Shown piece after piece: positions 24,932-32,904 of a stretch of DNA of 64,000 nt. Source of the stretch: Halovibrio variabilis (GTDB taxonomy: Bacteria; Pseudomonadota; Gammaproteobacteria; Pseudomonadales; Halomonadaceae); contig NZ_BJXV01000014.1 in the NCBI RefSeq assembly GCF_007991175.1, forward strand, positions 62,001 through 126,000, written 5' to 3'. The translations under genes were made by a program, and so were the position numbers. Below the pieces are notes generated by a model. The model ran no database searches, was not told where the DNA came from, and saw only the letters and a list, made by a program, of their open reading frames with translations. Numbering within the stretch: position 1 is the stretch's first letter; every line of letters starts with the position of its first letter.

Positions 24932-25045
24932 AGAATTAAAGCAAGGGATCATTCAAGGGAACACTTACTCTGATAGCCGACAGCAGGGTTAGTTCAGCTG
25001 GTTTGCAAAAATTATGTAACGGTATGTAATTTTAAAAACAAGGGG

Positions 25046-26062
25046 CTAATCAAAGTCGATCTCCCAGGGTTTGGGCAACGCTCGTTCCTCTCTGGGAACC
25101 GGCACCCAAACAAAGTGGTCGGCGTTTAAGGCACGCTCTCCGCTCCAACGGTAAGCAACTAAACGTCCATATTTGACAGCACTATAATCCAGACAAGCGA
25201 TATTGCCAGTCGGCAACGCCGGTATGCCTTCACACCAGTAGTGACCGATAAACAACGGCGGTTGTTCAGGGCCATAATAACTAAGTTGCTGGCGTTCTTC
25301 GGGGGTCAATGGCCGGGTTTCAAGATCGCCGGGCAGATTATCCGGCTGGAAGACTACATCGCCCCACTGCTGAGGCGCCTGGGCCCAGAAGTGGGCGCGA
25401 AAACTTTTCCGCTTAAAGCCATCGCCGGAGTGGATCGCGATGCCTGCGGGCAGCGAGACATGCGGGCCACGGGTTAAGCGGTCTAAAATTCGAAACGCCT
25501 GGGTCGTCGGATCGATAGACTCGACTAGAAACTGAGTGTCCATGCAGCCATCAGGATGGCGCTGGTTAAGCTCTGCAATCAGCGCCTTATCCCAGCAGGC
25601 ATGCACCACGCGGATACCATCGATTTCTAAACACAGCGGGATGGTTTTAAACCACGCCAGGGTATCGTCCCACTCGTTGGTATAGTCGCGATACTGATCC
25701 AGGGTATCTTGAATAATACGATTATGCCGCGGGGTATGCTCACGCAGCCAGCGTTTGTGGCTGCCCACAGGCGCTGGATGGGTATACGCCAGGGCGTTAT
25801 ATTCATGATTGCCCATGACGATATACGCCTCGCCCTGCTCGACCATCCGCCGGGCGATGGTCACCGCAAGGCGGATACGCGGCCCGCGATCAATTAAATC
25901 TCCCAGAAAGATGACTTTGCGGCGGGGATGGCGATACACACCGGCACGCTGGTGGTACCCCAGCTTTTCCAGCAATACCGCCAGCGTAGCGCCACAGCCA
26001 TGAACATCACCAATCAGGTCATATCCTTCCAGTGGGGGCTTGCCTTGCGTTTGACGCTGCAT
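25046..26062 (-). CDS. Metallophosphoesterase (ApaH/PrpE-like)
   Basis: 338-residue calcineurin-like phosphoesterase. The metal-binding motifs are in order: GDVHG (residues 18-22), GDLIDRGP (about 54-61) and GNHEYN (about 85-90), with downstream His residues in GIAIHSGD and FIGHYW. These place it with PrpE/ApaH-like enzymes that hydrolyse dinucleoside polyphosphates or phosphoproteins. The real substrate is unknown. The ATG is 2 bp after the nadK stop, so it is translated with nadK and the EamA transporter. Confidence 0.82.
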   Translation of the reverse strand: MQRQTQGKPPLEGYDLIGDVHGCGATLAVLLEKLGYHQRAGVYRHPRRKVIFLGDLIDRGPRIRLAVTIARRMVEQGEAYIVMGNHEYNALAYTHPAPVGSHKRWLREHTPRHNRIIQDTLDQYRDYTNEWDDTLAWFKTIPLCLEIDGIRVVHACWDKALIAELNQRHPDGCMDTQFLVESIDPTTQAFRILDRLTRGPHVSLPAGIAIHSGDGFKRKSFRAHFWAQAPQQWGDVVFQPDNLPGDLETRPLTPEERQQLSYYGPEQPPLFIGHYWCEGIPALPTGNIACLDYSAVKYGRLVAYRWSGERALNADHFVWVPVPREERALPKPWEIDFD

Positions 26063-26064
26063 GC

Positions 26065-27003
26065 TTAATCCCCCAACCGATTGCTCCAGCCTAACTTGCT
26101 GCGTAGCACTTCATAAAAATTGTGGCCGATGGGATGCACCAACTGAACAGGTTCGGGTTTACGTGTAATCACTAGCACATCGTTGGGTTTGGCCACCGCT
26201 CGCGTTTGCCCGTCGCAGCTTATATGCGGATAGGACTGGTTCGTTTCGCCAATATGAATGCGTATTTCACTCTCGGCATCAATCACAATTGGCCGACTCG
26301 ACAGCGTATGGGGGAACATTGGGACCAGCGTCACGACATCCAGCTTAGGGTGCATAATCGGCCCGCCGCCCGACAACGCGTAGGCCGTGGAGCCGGTGGG
26401 CGTGGCAATAATTAAGCCGTCGCTACGCTGGCTATACACAAACTGGCCGTCAATAAACAGCTCAAACTCAATCATGCGGACCGCTTTACCGGGATGCACC
26501 ACTACTTCGTTAAGGGCATCGCCATTGCCTACCGCAACCCCATTACGGTACAGCACTGCGTCGAGCAAGAAACGCTGCTCAACCTCAAACTCCCCCGCCA
26601 GCACTTCGCCTACGCGGGTTTCTAGCTCATCTGGGGAAATATCGGTAAGAAATCCCAGCCGACCACGGTTAACACCTAAAATCAGCGTGCCGCTACGGCA
26701 AAGAGTGCGCGCCGCGCCTAGCAAACTACCGTCGCCGCCCACCACAATCACTAAATCGCACAGCTCACCCAACATGCGGCGGCTGGTTTCCGGCTGACCA
26801 TGCTGCGGCAACGCGGTAGCGGTGCGGTCTTCCATCAGCACATGGTAGTCGTTGGCGACCAGGTAGGTGACGAGACGCTGCAAAGAGTCGATAACTTTAT
26901 CGCTACCCAGCCGACCAATCAGCCCAATGGTTTTAAAGGGCCTGCCTGGGCGGTCGCGGGAAGACGACACAGCGTCTGATGGCGATAGTAAGGTGTTGCT
27001 CAT
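26065..27003 (-). CDS. nadK: NAD kinase
   Basis: 312 residues from ATG 27003; the cytosolic enzyme that phosphorylates NAD to NADP. The GGDGSLLGAAR motif and the conserved DALNEVVVHPG, SDGLIIATPTGSTAYALSGGGPI and SRPIVI segments are diagnostic. The frame is open further upstream (ATG 27033, TTG 27060), but the first 25 residues are Ser/Pro-rich and not conserved, so the start is not settled. It lies between the EamA transporter and the metallophosphoesterase in one operon. Confidence 0.93.
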   Translation of the reverse strand: MSNTLLSPSDAVSSSRDRPGRPFKTIGLIGRLGSDKVIDSLQRLVTYLVANDYHVLMEDRTATALPQHGQPETSRRMLGELCDLVIVVGGDGSLLGAARTLCRSGTLILGVNRGRLGFLTDISPDELETRVGEVLAGEFEVEQRFLLDAVLYRNGVAVGNGDALNEVVVHPGKAVRMIEFELFIDGQFVYSQRSDGLIIATPTGSTAYALSGGGPIMHPKLDVVTLVPMFPHTLSSRPIVIDAESEIRIHIGETNQSYPHISCDGQTRAVAKPNDVLVITRKPEPVQLVHPIGHNFYEVLRSKLGWSNRLGD

Positions 27004-27066
27004 GGGCTGAGTCTCGCTTGCATAGACAGCCATTATGGCGTCAGCGATAGTATCGGGCAAATAGAC

Positions 27067-27936
27067 TTAACTAACGGCCACTTGACGGCGCTGGCACCAC
27101 CAATGGTTTAGCCATAGTGAAGCTGCCATTATCAGCGCGCCTAACACCAAGCGTGGGATATCCGCATCGCGGTTCCAAATCAGCAAATTGACTATCAAGC
27201 CCGCGGGCACCAGCGCATTGTTCATAATGGCCAAGGTGCCAGCGTCTACTTTCGTCGCCCCCTGGTTCCAGGCAAAGTAGCCCACGCCTGACGCCACTAA
27301 CCCTAGCCACGCCAATACTCCCCACTGCAGCGACGTCGTGGGCAGCGCCGCGCTGTTGCCGAAGAGTAAATACGCCGGCAAGGCGACGACCATTGCGCCA
27401 ATAAAGAACCAGCCAAAGACGTTATGCCATGCCAACGAAGGCGACAAATCAGCCGCTAAGCGACGGTAGCCCACTTGGCCGAGGGCGAAACAAAGGTTGG
27501 CCCCTTGCACCACTAAAAAGCCTGCCCAAAACCCGCTGTCAACGCCGTCGTAGCGGATAACCCCAGCGCCCACCACCGCGAGCAGCGCAGTGATTAAATA
27601 GATCGGCGTAAAGCGCCCGAACAGCAGATCATCCAGCAGCGCGATATAAATAGGCGTAAAGATGGTAAACAGCAGAACTTCAGGTACCGACAGCAGCAGA
27701 AAAGATTGATAGAAAAAGGTGTACATCACCCCTAGCTGCACGGCGCCTAAGCCCATAAGCGCCAGCCGCTGCTTACCTTGCAGCAAGCTGGGGCGTAAAA
27801 ACGGCAAGAACACCAACGTAGCCAGTGATACCCGCAAGAGTACCGCAAAGTAGCTGTCTACCTGCCCGGCCAGATATACCCCAATCAGCGAAAAGGAGAA
27901 TGCCCACAAGGCGGTCACACCAATCAAATAGCCCAC
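27067..27936 (-). CDS. EamA/DMT-superfamily transporter
   Basis: 289-residue inner membrane protein with about ten transmembrane helices arranged as two EamA repeats (residues 1-135 and 140-280). Drug/metabolite transporters of this type export or import amino acids, vitamins or nucleosides; the substrate cannot be predicted here. GVYLAGQVDSYFAVLLRVSLATLVFLPF and the repeat-2 segment GVGYFAWNQGATKVDAGTLAIMNN are typical. It is the first gene of the operon with nadK and the phosphoesterase. Confidence 0.85.
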   Translation of the reverse strand: MGYLIGVTALWAFSFSLIGVYLAGQVDSYFAVLLRVSLATLVFLPFLRPSLLQGKQRLALMGLGAVQLGVMYTFFYQSFLLLSVPEVLLFTIFTPIYIALLDDLLFGRFTPIYLITALLAVVGAGVIRYDGVDSGFWAGFLVVQGANLCFALGQVGYRRLAADLSPSLAWHNVFGWFFIGAMVVALPAYLLFGNSAALPTTSLQWGVLAWLGLVASGVGYFAWNQGATKVDAGTLAIMNNALVPAGLIVNLLIWNRDADIPRLVLGALIMAASLWLNHWWCQRRQVAVS

Positions 27937-28024
27937 TGTAAACCTCGTTGCTTTAGGTGGTTTACATGGATTATACGCACCTTAACAGGGCTGCCAAGTC
28001 GTCAACGTCATTAAGCACCTAACG

Positions 28025-28537
28025 TTAACGCTGCCAAACCCAGCGAAACGCGTAGGCTACGCCGGGTAACCAACCCAGCAGCGTTAACACAGCGCTGATG
28101 ACCACTCGGCGGGGGCTGCCTTTCGTCAATGCCACGGCAAGCGGGGGCAGTAGAATTGCCAGCGCGAAGTAGGCCATTCTCAACCCTGCTGGCGACTCAG
28201 GCGGCGCGGTTTCCATGTCCGCCGTTGGTCCTTCTGACCGCGCTTTTGGCGCAGGCGTGAAGTGCTCGACAGGACTTGCTTCCGGCGCTGCCGCTTCCCC
28301 CCGCGCCTGTGCCCGATGGGCTTCTTTGTCAATTTTCTGATCGAGCGTCTCGGCCCCTTCAGCAAGATCACCGTGGTAGCGCTCCCACTCTTCCCAATCA
28401 TGGGGCGTACCTGATTTAGGTCGCTGATGACCAGAGCCACGCGCGCGCTCCCAGGCCTTTTCTTCCAGCGTATTGGGACGTTCAGGTTCATGGTCAACGC
28501 CCACTCCTTTGCGGTTCAAGTACTCACGTGCATCCAT
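28025..28537 (-). CDS. YqaE/Pmp3-type membrane protein with a charged N-terminal extension
   Basis: 170 residues from ATG 28537, which has a well-placed AAGGAG site. The first 118 residues are hydrophilic and charged (HDWEEWERYHGDLAEGAETLDQKIDKE). Residues about 120-170 are a two-helix YqaE/Pmp3 module (LPPLAVALTKGSPRRVVISAVLTLLGWLPGVAYAFRW). Pmp3 proteins are usually about 55 residues long, so the long polar extension is unusual. Such proteins are linked to salt and membrane-potential stress, which would suit a halophile. Function is inferred from the fold. Confidence 0.75.
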   Translation of the reverse strand: MDAREYLNRKGVGVDHEPERPNTLEEKAWERARGSGHQRPKSGTPHDWEEWERYHGDLAEGAETLDQKIDKEAHRAQARGEAAAPEASPVEHFTPAPKARSEGPTADMETAPPESPAGLRMAYFALAILLPPLAVALTKGSPRRVVISAVLTLLGWLPGVAYAFRWVWQR

Positions 28538-28841
28538 CAGAAGCTCCTTGAAGCGTTCAATCAATAGGGGATCATTTTAATGGTTAGAGAAATAACAGCT
28601 TACAAGATTCAGTATTGAAAGCGTTGAAATACCTCAGGGGGCACAGCAACACGCAATGGGCAAAATCACCTACAGTGATAGAGTCGATCAGTGGTAGGGT
28701 CGATGTTGCATTAAGGCGATACCCGCTGGCTCTCAAACACCCGCTCACGTGGTGCATTGATATGGCTGTCGCTAAATGCAACGAGTCAAATACAGTGATA
28801 GCTAAATACAATGGCTGAAGACGGTGCGTCAGGAGTCCTTT

Positions 28842-29249
28842 ATGAAAACAACAACCCCTAACATCGTGCGCGACATCATGTCCCGTGACTGCTACCGCGT
28901 CTCACCCGACACATCGGTTACCACGCTAGCCAAAGGGTTAGCATTGCACCGTTTACCTGGGGCGCCGGTTGTAGACGCTGCTGATCGGCTAATTGGCTTT
29001 ATCTCCGAGCAGGATGTCATGGGCCGCGTGCTGGATAGCATCTATCACGACGACGAAGCACCGCTGGTTAAAGAAATGATGCGTCATGAGGTGCTTAGCG
29101 TAACGCCAAATAAAAGTATTACCGACCTGGCCCAGGAAATGCTCGGCCCTAAACCCAAAATCTATCCGGTGGTCGAACAGCAGCGCTTGGTAGGCATCGT
29201 GACACGACGTGATATCCTCATCGCCCTACTGACCATTCGCCGTCATTAA
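28842..29249 (+). CDS. CBS-domain protein
   Basis: 135 residues forming a Bateman pair of CBS domains: VRDIMSRDCYRVSPDTSVTTLAKGLA at 6-31 and KEMMRHEVLSVTPNKSITDLAQEML near 74-98, each followed by the expected (L)VGIVTRRDIL-type beta strand. CBS pairs bind adenine nucleotides or SAM and often regulate transporters or enzymes. The ATG at 28842 has an AGGAG site; an earlier GTG at 28824 is less likely. A single-gene unit, no partner apparent. Confidence 0.88.
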   Translation: MKTTTPNIVRDIMSRDCYRVSPDTSVTTLAKGLALHRLPGAPVVDAADRLIGFISEQDVMGRVLDSIYHDDEAPLVKEMMRHEVLSVTPNKSITDLAQEMLGPKPKIYPVVEQQRLVGIVTRRDILIALLTIRRH

Positions 29250-29320
29250 TGGTGTGGAGGTCCTAACCATCACAAGGCCCTAACTATCACCCAGGCGTGA
29301 GCCATTGGCAGGCAACAGGC

Positions 29321-29349
29321 AAAAAAAACCGCTACTCAGAAAGTAGCGG
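29321..29349 (-). terminator. Intrinsic terminator on the minus strand with no upstream minus-strand gene
   Basis: CCGCTACT-cagaa-AGTAGCGG is a perfect 8-bp stem preceded by eight A residues (29321-29328), hence a U8 tail on the minus strand. Adjacent genes on both sides are on the plus strand. TGATCCCTTGCTT lies just upstream of the stem on the minus strand, as before the terminator at 24904. Confidence 0.82.
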
Positions 29350-29538
29350 AAGCAAGGGATCAAAACATATAGAGCTAAGACAACAATTCTAGCGACTGCT
29401 ATCGCCATGTTGCCTGTACTAACTCAGACACGCTGTGAAGGAAAAGTTCGCAAAAAAGGTAAAATTTTCGTCATTGCCAGCTTCCAGCGTATAGTTAAAC
29501 AGGTATTTATTAACGGACGACGCCTAGGAGCATTGCGA

Positions 29539-29901
29539 ATGGCGCTGTATCTTTTAGTGTTTGGTGTGTGCCTGCTGGTGATTGGCGCGGTCATGTTGGT
29601 GTTAATGACGTCAAGCACCCCGCGATACCGCACTGAACCCGACGATCTACTTACACTGTTTGATAAGGCGCTTAACAGCGAAGTGAGCGAAACCGAATGG
29701 AACGCTATCATCGGTTATCCCATTCGCCACAATGAGTATTTGGACGGCATTAGGCGCCGCGCTGCGCACTTAATGGAGGAGCACGGTCGTCGCTGGCTGG
29801 TTGCCCAAGGTAAGCCACTGCTTACGCAAGAGGGGCAAGAAGAGCTTAAGGCCCTTCGCGACCATTTGTCCGCTCATACTAACCTCCGCCAGCAACAGTG
29901 A
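29539..29901 (+). CDS. Unrecognised protein with one N-terminal membrane helix
   Basis: 120 residues from ATG 29539, chosen for its AGGAG site; an earlier in-frame start at 29407 would add 44 basic residues. Residues 1-25 are a single hydrophobic helix (MALYLLVFGVCLLVIGAVMLVLM) followed by a polar, mostly helical domain rich in charged residues (LTQEGQEELKALRDHLSAH). I find no family. It probably sits in the inner membrane with the C-terminal domain in the cytoplasm or periplasm. The AraC-type regulator starts 41 bp downstream. Confidence 0.65.
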   Translation: MALYLLVFGVCLLVIGAVMLVLMTSSTPRYRTEPDDLLTLFDKALNSEVSETEWNAIIGYPIRHNEYLDGIRRRAAHLMEEHGRRWLVAQGKPLLTQEGQEELKALRDHLSAHTNLRQQQ

Positions 29902-29941
29902 TTGCGGTTCATGAGCGTTATTGCGGTTTAGGAGACTGACG

Positions 29942-30775
29942 ATGCCCAGCACTATCCGGCAAATTCCGCTAGCCAGCGCTACACATCACCACACGCACGA
30001 TTTTCATCAAATAGTGATTACGCTGTACGGTTCCTCGGAATTTGAAATCGAAGGCTTAGGTGGTCGAGTCAATGCGTTTTCGGGCTGTATCGTGCCCGCC
30101 AACCACGAACACTACTACTCAGGTTACGGCCACAACCGGCAATTGATTTTCGACCTTCCCGAAGATGCCCCTGCGCTAACCGGTGAAAACCGCGAGCTGG
30201 TGGCACTGTTTGATGCACCCCGCTTTTTCGGCCTGGATAGCTCCATACGCCACTATTTAACTTTTATGCAAAGCGAGCTTGCTCAAGGGTTTGACACTGC
30301 CTCCGACTCCTTTCAGCAAGATCGATTGGCAGCCACTCTGCTGGGCTCACTTAAAGCCCGGCTAGGTACGCCGGCCAACACCACTCAGCGCCGCTTGGAC
30401 CTAAGCCGCATCGACCACTTTATTCATCAACATCTCGCCGATGACCTCCGAGTTGCCGATCTTGCCCGGCTGGCCTGCCTGAGCGAAGCGCATTTTTCCG
30501 AGTGCTTTCGCGCCCAAACCGGGCTATCGCCCTGGCAGTACGTCAAGCGCCAGCGCCTGCATGCGGCCCGCCAATTGATTCTGCAAAGCCGCCTACCGCT
30601 TACCGATATTGCGATTCAAACCGGCTTTGCCAACCAAAGCGCCCTGTCCCATGCGTTTCGGCGCAGCTATGGATTGTCGCCGCGCAAATTGCGCCAAGCG
30701 GATATGGCACCGGTTGCTATTAGCCCGTCAAACGCTGCTTTTGAGCCGCTAGCAGGCCAGCAAAAATTCTACTAA
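29942..30775 (+). CDS. AraC-family regulator, probable proline regulator (PruR-like)
   Basis: 277 residues from ATG 29942 with an AGGAG site. An N-terminal cupin-type sensor (THHHTHDFHQIVITLYGSSEFEIEG) is followed by two AraC-type helix-turn-helix motifs at about residues 185-270 (LADDLRVADLARLACLSEAHFSECFRAQTGLSPWQYVKRQRL and TDIAIQTGFANQSALSHAFRRSYGLSPRKLR). Proline catabolism in pseudomonads is activated by the AraC-type PruR encoded beside putA-putP. Because this PutA lacks its own DNA-binding domain, the same job is likely here. A 21-bp-period direct repeat just downstream is a candidate binding site. Confidence 0.8.
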   Translation: MPSTIRQIPLASATHHHTHDFHQIVITLYGSSEFEIEGLGGRVNAFSGCIVPANHEHYYSGYGHNRQLIFDLPEDAPALTGENRELVALFDAPRFFGLDSSIRHYLTFMQSELAQGFDTASDSFQQDRLAATLLGSLKARLGTPANTTQRRLDLSRIDHFIHQHLADDLRVADLARLACLSEAHFSECFRAQTGLSPWQYVKRQRLHAARQLILQSRLPLTDIAIQTGFANQSALSHAFRRSYGLSPRKLRQADMAPVAISPSNAAFEPLAGQQKFY

Positions 30776-30797
30776 AGTCGTAAAACTACTACTCTTG

Positions 30798-30826
30798 CCG
30801 CGGAATTGACACGTATTACCGCGGAA
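30798..30826. promoter_or_regulatory. Direct repeat with 21-bp period (candidate AraC-type operator)
   Basis: CCGCGGAA occurs at 30798-30805 and again at 30819-30826, exactly 21 bp apart, which is the spacing of AraC-family half-sites bound on one DNA face. It lies in the intergenic region between the AraC-type gene and putP and would suit activation of putP. Binding is inferred only. Confidence 0.55.
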
Positions 30827-31241
30827 CCAACATACACTCAAGGTGGCGGCACTCTACATTCGCTTATTAGCTTGGGCCTAACGCTCTGTTACTCATTTGT
30901 TCTTTATCTGAAACACTTGTTACTGCAAAAACGATTACTAATAACACCGCTGCGTTAGGCGGGAACGCGTCACTGTTGGCGCTAGGCGATGAGTGAGCAA
31001 CTCATCAACGACAAACCAAAACTCCTGAACAGGAAACTACCTCATGGTCGAAAATAATACAGGGATCATTGCTGATAAACGTGCCATCAAACCTTCTGAC
31101 ACTATCTCTGGCGGGCGCTCGTTAGGCCTCGTAACGTAATAGCCAACGGGGTTAAAAACAATGCGGGCCACTACCGGTTTCTCACGGTAACCGCGCTAAC
31201 CGGTCGGAACTCATTCCGTCCTGACGAACTGGAGAAGTTAC
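30827..31241. other. putP leader region
   Basis: 415 bp between the repeat above and putP contain no conserved gene. A 31-codon open frame with a good ribosome site lies at 31044-31139. An inverted pair ACCGGTT (from about 31175) and AACCGGT (about 31200) could fold into a stem just before the putP ribosome site (GGAGAAG). The length suggests a long 5' untranslated region. Confidence 0.5.
31044..31139 (+). CDS. Possible 31-residue leader or small protein upstream of putP
   Basis: ATG at 31044 preceded by AGGAAA at 7 bp spacing; stop TAA at 31137. The product begins MVENNTGIIADKRAIKPSD and has no hydrophobic segment and a single Pro, so it is not an obvious proline attenuator peptide. It could be a genuine small protein, a regulatory upstream frame of putP, or chance. 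No homologue is recognised. Confidence 0.3.
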   Translation: MVENNTGIIADKRAIKPSDTISGGRSLGLVT

Positions 31242-32735
31242 ATGGCTATTGGTGTTTGGATTAGTCTCATTGCGTACTTTGCGCTTATGGTCGGCATCGG
31301 CATTTATGCGATGCGCAAATCCACCTCTTCCTCTGAAGATTACATGCTGGGTGGTCGAACCCTCAGCCCGCAAGTAGCGGCTCTCTCTGCCGGCGCATCG
31401 GACATGAGCGGTTGGTTGCTGCTAGGTTTACCGGGCGCAATGTTTGTATCCGGCCTGGGCTCGGCCTGGATCGGCATTGGCTTGCTCGTAGGGGCGTTAT
31501 TCAACTGGATTCTGGTCGCTCCGCGTCTGCGTGAACAGACGGTTCACTACGGCAATGCGATCACTATTCCGGCTTTCCTCGCCAACCGCTTCCCGACCCG
31601 TGCGCTTTCCCTGCGCACCGTGTCTGCCATCGTTATCGTGATCTTTTTCGCGGTTTACACCGCGTCAGGTCTAGTGGCTGGCGGCAAGCTATTTGAAAGC
31701 GCGTTTTCTGGCATTTACAACTTCGGTGACATGAGCAACTACGCCATGGGTATCATGATCACGCTTGGCGTGGTGCTTGTTTACACGGTGGTCGGCGGCT
31801 TCCTGGCTGTGAGCATGACGGACTTCGTGCAAGGCTGCATCATGATGCTAGCGCTAGTAATCATGCCAGCGGTGGTGCTATTTGGCGAAGGTGGCGGTGG
31901 TTTAGGCCAAGCGACACAGACCCTGAATGAAATCGATCCTACCCTGCTATCCTGGACATCAGGCCTCACCTTCATCGGCTGGCTGTCTGCGGTGACCTGG
32001 GGGCTGGGCTATTTCGGCCAGCCGCACATCATTGTGCGCTTTATGGCGATCCGAACGCTGAAGGATGTCCCCGTTGCCCGCAACATCGGCATGGGCTGGA
32101 TGCTTATCTCGCTGATTGGTGCCGTTTCTCTGGGCATCTTCGGCCGCGCCTATGCGATCCGCAATGGCATGGATATCGAAGATCCGGAAACGATCTTTAT
32201 TGTCCTGGCGAATCTGCTGTTCCATCCGTTGATTACCGGTTTCCTCTACGCGGCACTGCTTGCTGCGATCATGAGTACCGTTTCCAGCCAGCTTCTGGTG
32301 GCGTCTTCCTCACTGACTGAGGACTTCTATCGCCTGTTCCTGCACAAGAATGCGTCCGAACAAGAGTCTGTCGCCGTCGGCCGTGTCTGCGTGGTGCTGG
32401 TGGGTATCGTGGCAGCGATTATTGCCTCTGATGAAAACTCCCAGGTGCTGGGGCTGGTCAGTAACGCTTGGGCAGGCTTCGGTGCAGCGTTTGGCCCGCT
32501 AATTATCTTGTCGCTGATGTGGTCACGCACCAACGGTAATGGTGCCATCGCAGGCATGGTAGTCGGTGCTCTCACGGTTATGATTTGGATCTCGCTGGGC
32601 TGGAACGGTGAATTCCTGGGCGGCCCAGGTGTCTACGAGATTATTCCTGGCTTCATCGCGTCCTTCATTGCCATCATGGTGGTGAGCAACGCAACCGAAG
32701 ACTCGGGTGAATATCAGCACATCACTCGCAACTAA
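31242..32735 (+). CDS. putP: Sodium/proline symporter
   Basis: 497-residue SSS-family transporter with about 13 transmembrane helices, importing L-proline with Na+. The N-terminal MRKSTSSSEDYMLGGRTLSPQVAALSAGASDMSGWLLLGLPGA segment contains residues that form the Na+ and proline sites in E. coli PutP. AVTWGLGYFGQPHIIVRFMA and the AALLAAIMSTVSSQLLVASSSLTEDFY segment are equally conserved. ATG 31242 has a GGAGAAG site. putA follows 169 bp downstream after a terminator-like hairpin. In a halophile the protein may also serve to take up proline as an osmolyte. Confidence 0.95.
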   Translation: MAIGVWISLIAYFALMVGIGIYAMRKSTSSSEDYMLGGRTLSPQVAALSAGASDMSGWLLLGLPGAMFVSGLGSAWIGIGLLVGALFNWILVAPRLREQTVHYGNAITIPAFLANRFPTRALSLRTVSAIVIVIFFAVYTASGLVAGGKLFESAFSGIYNFGDMSNYAMGIMITLGVVLVYTVVGGFLAVSMTDFVQGCIMMLALVIMPAVVLFGEGGGGLGQATQTLNEIDPTLLSWTSGLTFIGWLSAVTWGLGYFGQPHIIVRFMAIRTLKDVPVARNIGMGWMLISLIGAVSLGIFGRAYAIRNGMDIEDPETIFIVLANLLFHPLITGFLYAALLAAIMSTVSSQLLVASSSLTEDFYRLFLHKNASEQESVAVGRVCVVLVGIVAAIIASDENSQVLGLVSNAWAGFGAAFGPLIILSLMWSRTNGNGAIAGMVVGALTVMIWISLGWNGEFLGGPGVYEIIPGFIASFIAIMVVSNATEDSGEYQHITRN

Positions 32736-32783
32736 CGTTCCAGGGTACATTCAACGTATTGCCAGAGCATATCTAACGTATAA

Positions 32784-32807
32784 AGAGGGCTCCCGCGGGA
32801 GCCCTCT
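32784..32807 (+). terminator. Hairpin between putP and putA
   Basis: AGAGGGCTCCC-gc-GGGAGCCCTCT is a perfect 11-bp inverted repeat 48 bp after the putP stop. The tail ATTGGTTTGATCTTTTG is only moderately U-rich, so termination may be partial, leaving putA both co-transcribed and separately driven. Confidence 0.7.
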
Positions 32808-32904
32808 ATTGGTTTGATCTTTTGTGCTTGCTTTAAAAAGAACGACTACATTCTAGCTGACAACGCATCAACGCTACGTTTCGGCTAGCAGGGAGAAACC
32901 CAGT

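Noticed and set aside
24815-24952. A minus-strand leader peptide (MIPCF...) running through the terminator at 24904 into the glpG start
   Set aside because: No ribosome site precedes the ATG and no run of one amino acid is present, so attenuation is not supported. Kept only as an alternative in the findings.
24738-24992. A plus-strand frame of 84 residues over the terminator and the glpG start
   Set aside because: No ribosome site, it crosses a strong hairpin, and its composition is not protein-like. The two-strand features there explain it.
28584-28818. Short frames on both strands between the YqaE-like and CBS genes
   Set aside because: Neither has a ribosome site or recognisable family. 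The region reads as promoter DNA.
32784-32807. The putP-putA hairpin as an insertion-sequence end or REP element
   Set aside because: It is a single copy with no target duplication; a terminator explains it better.
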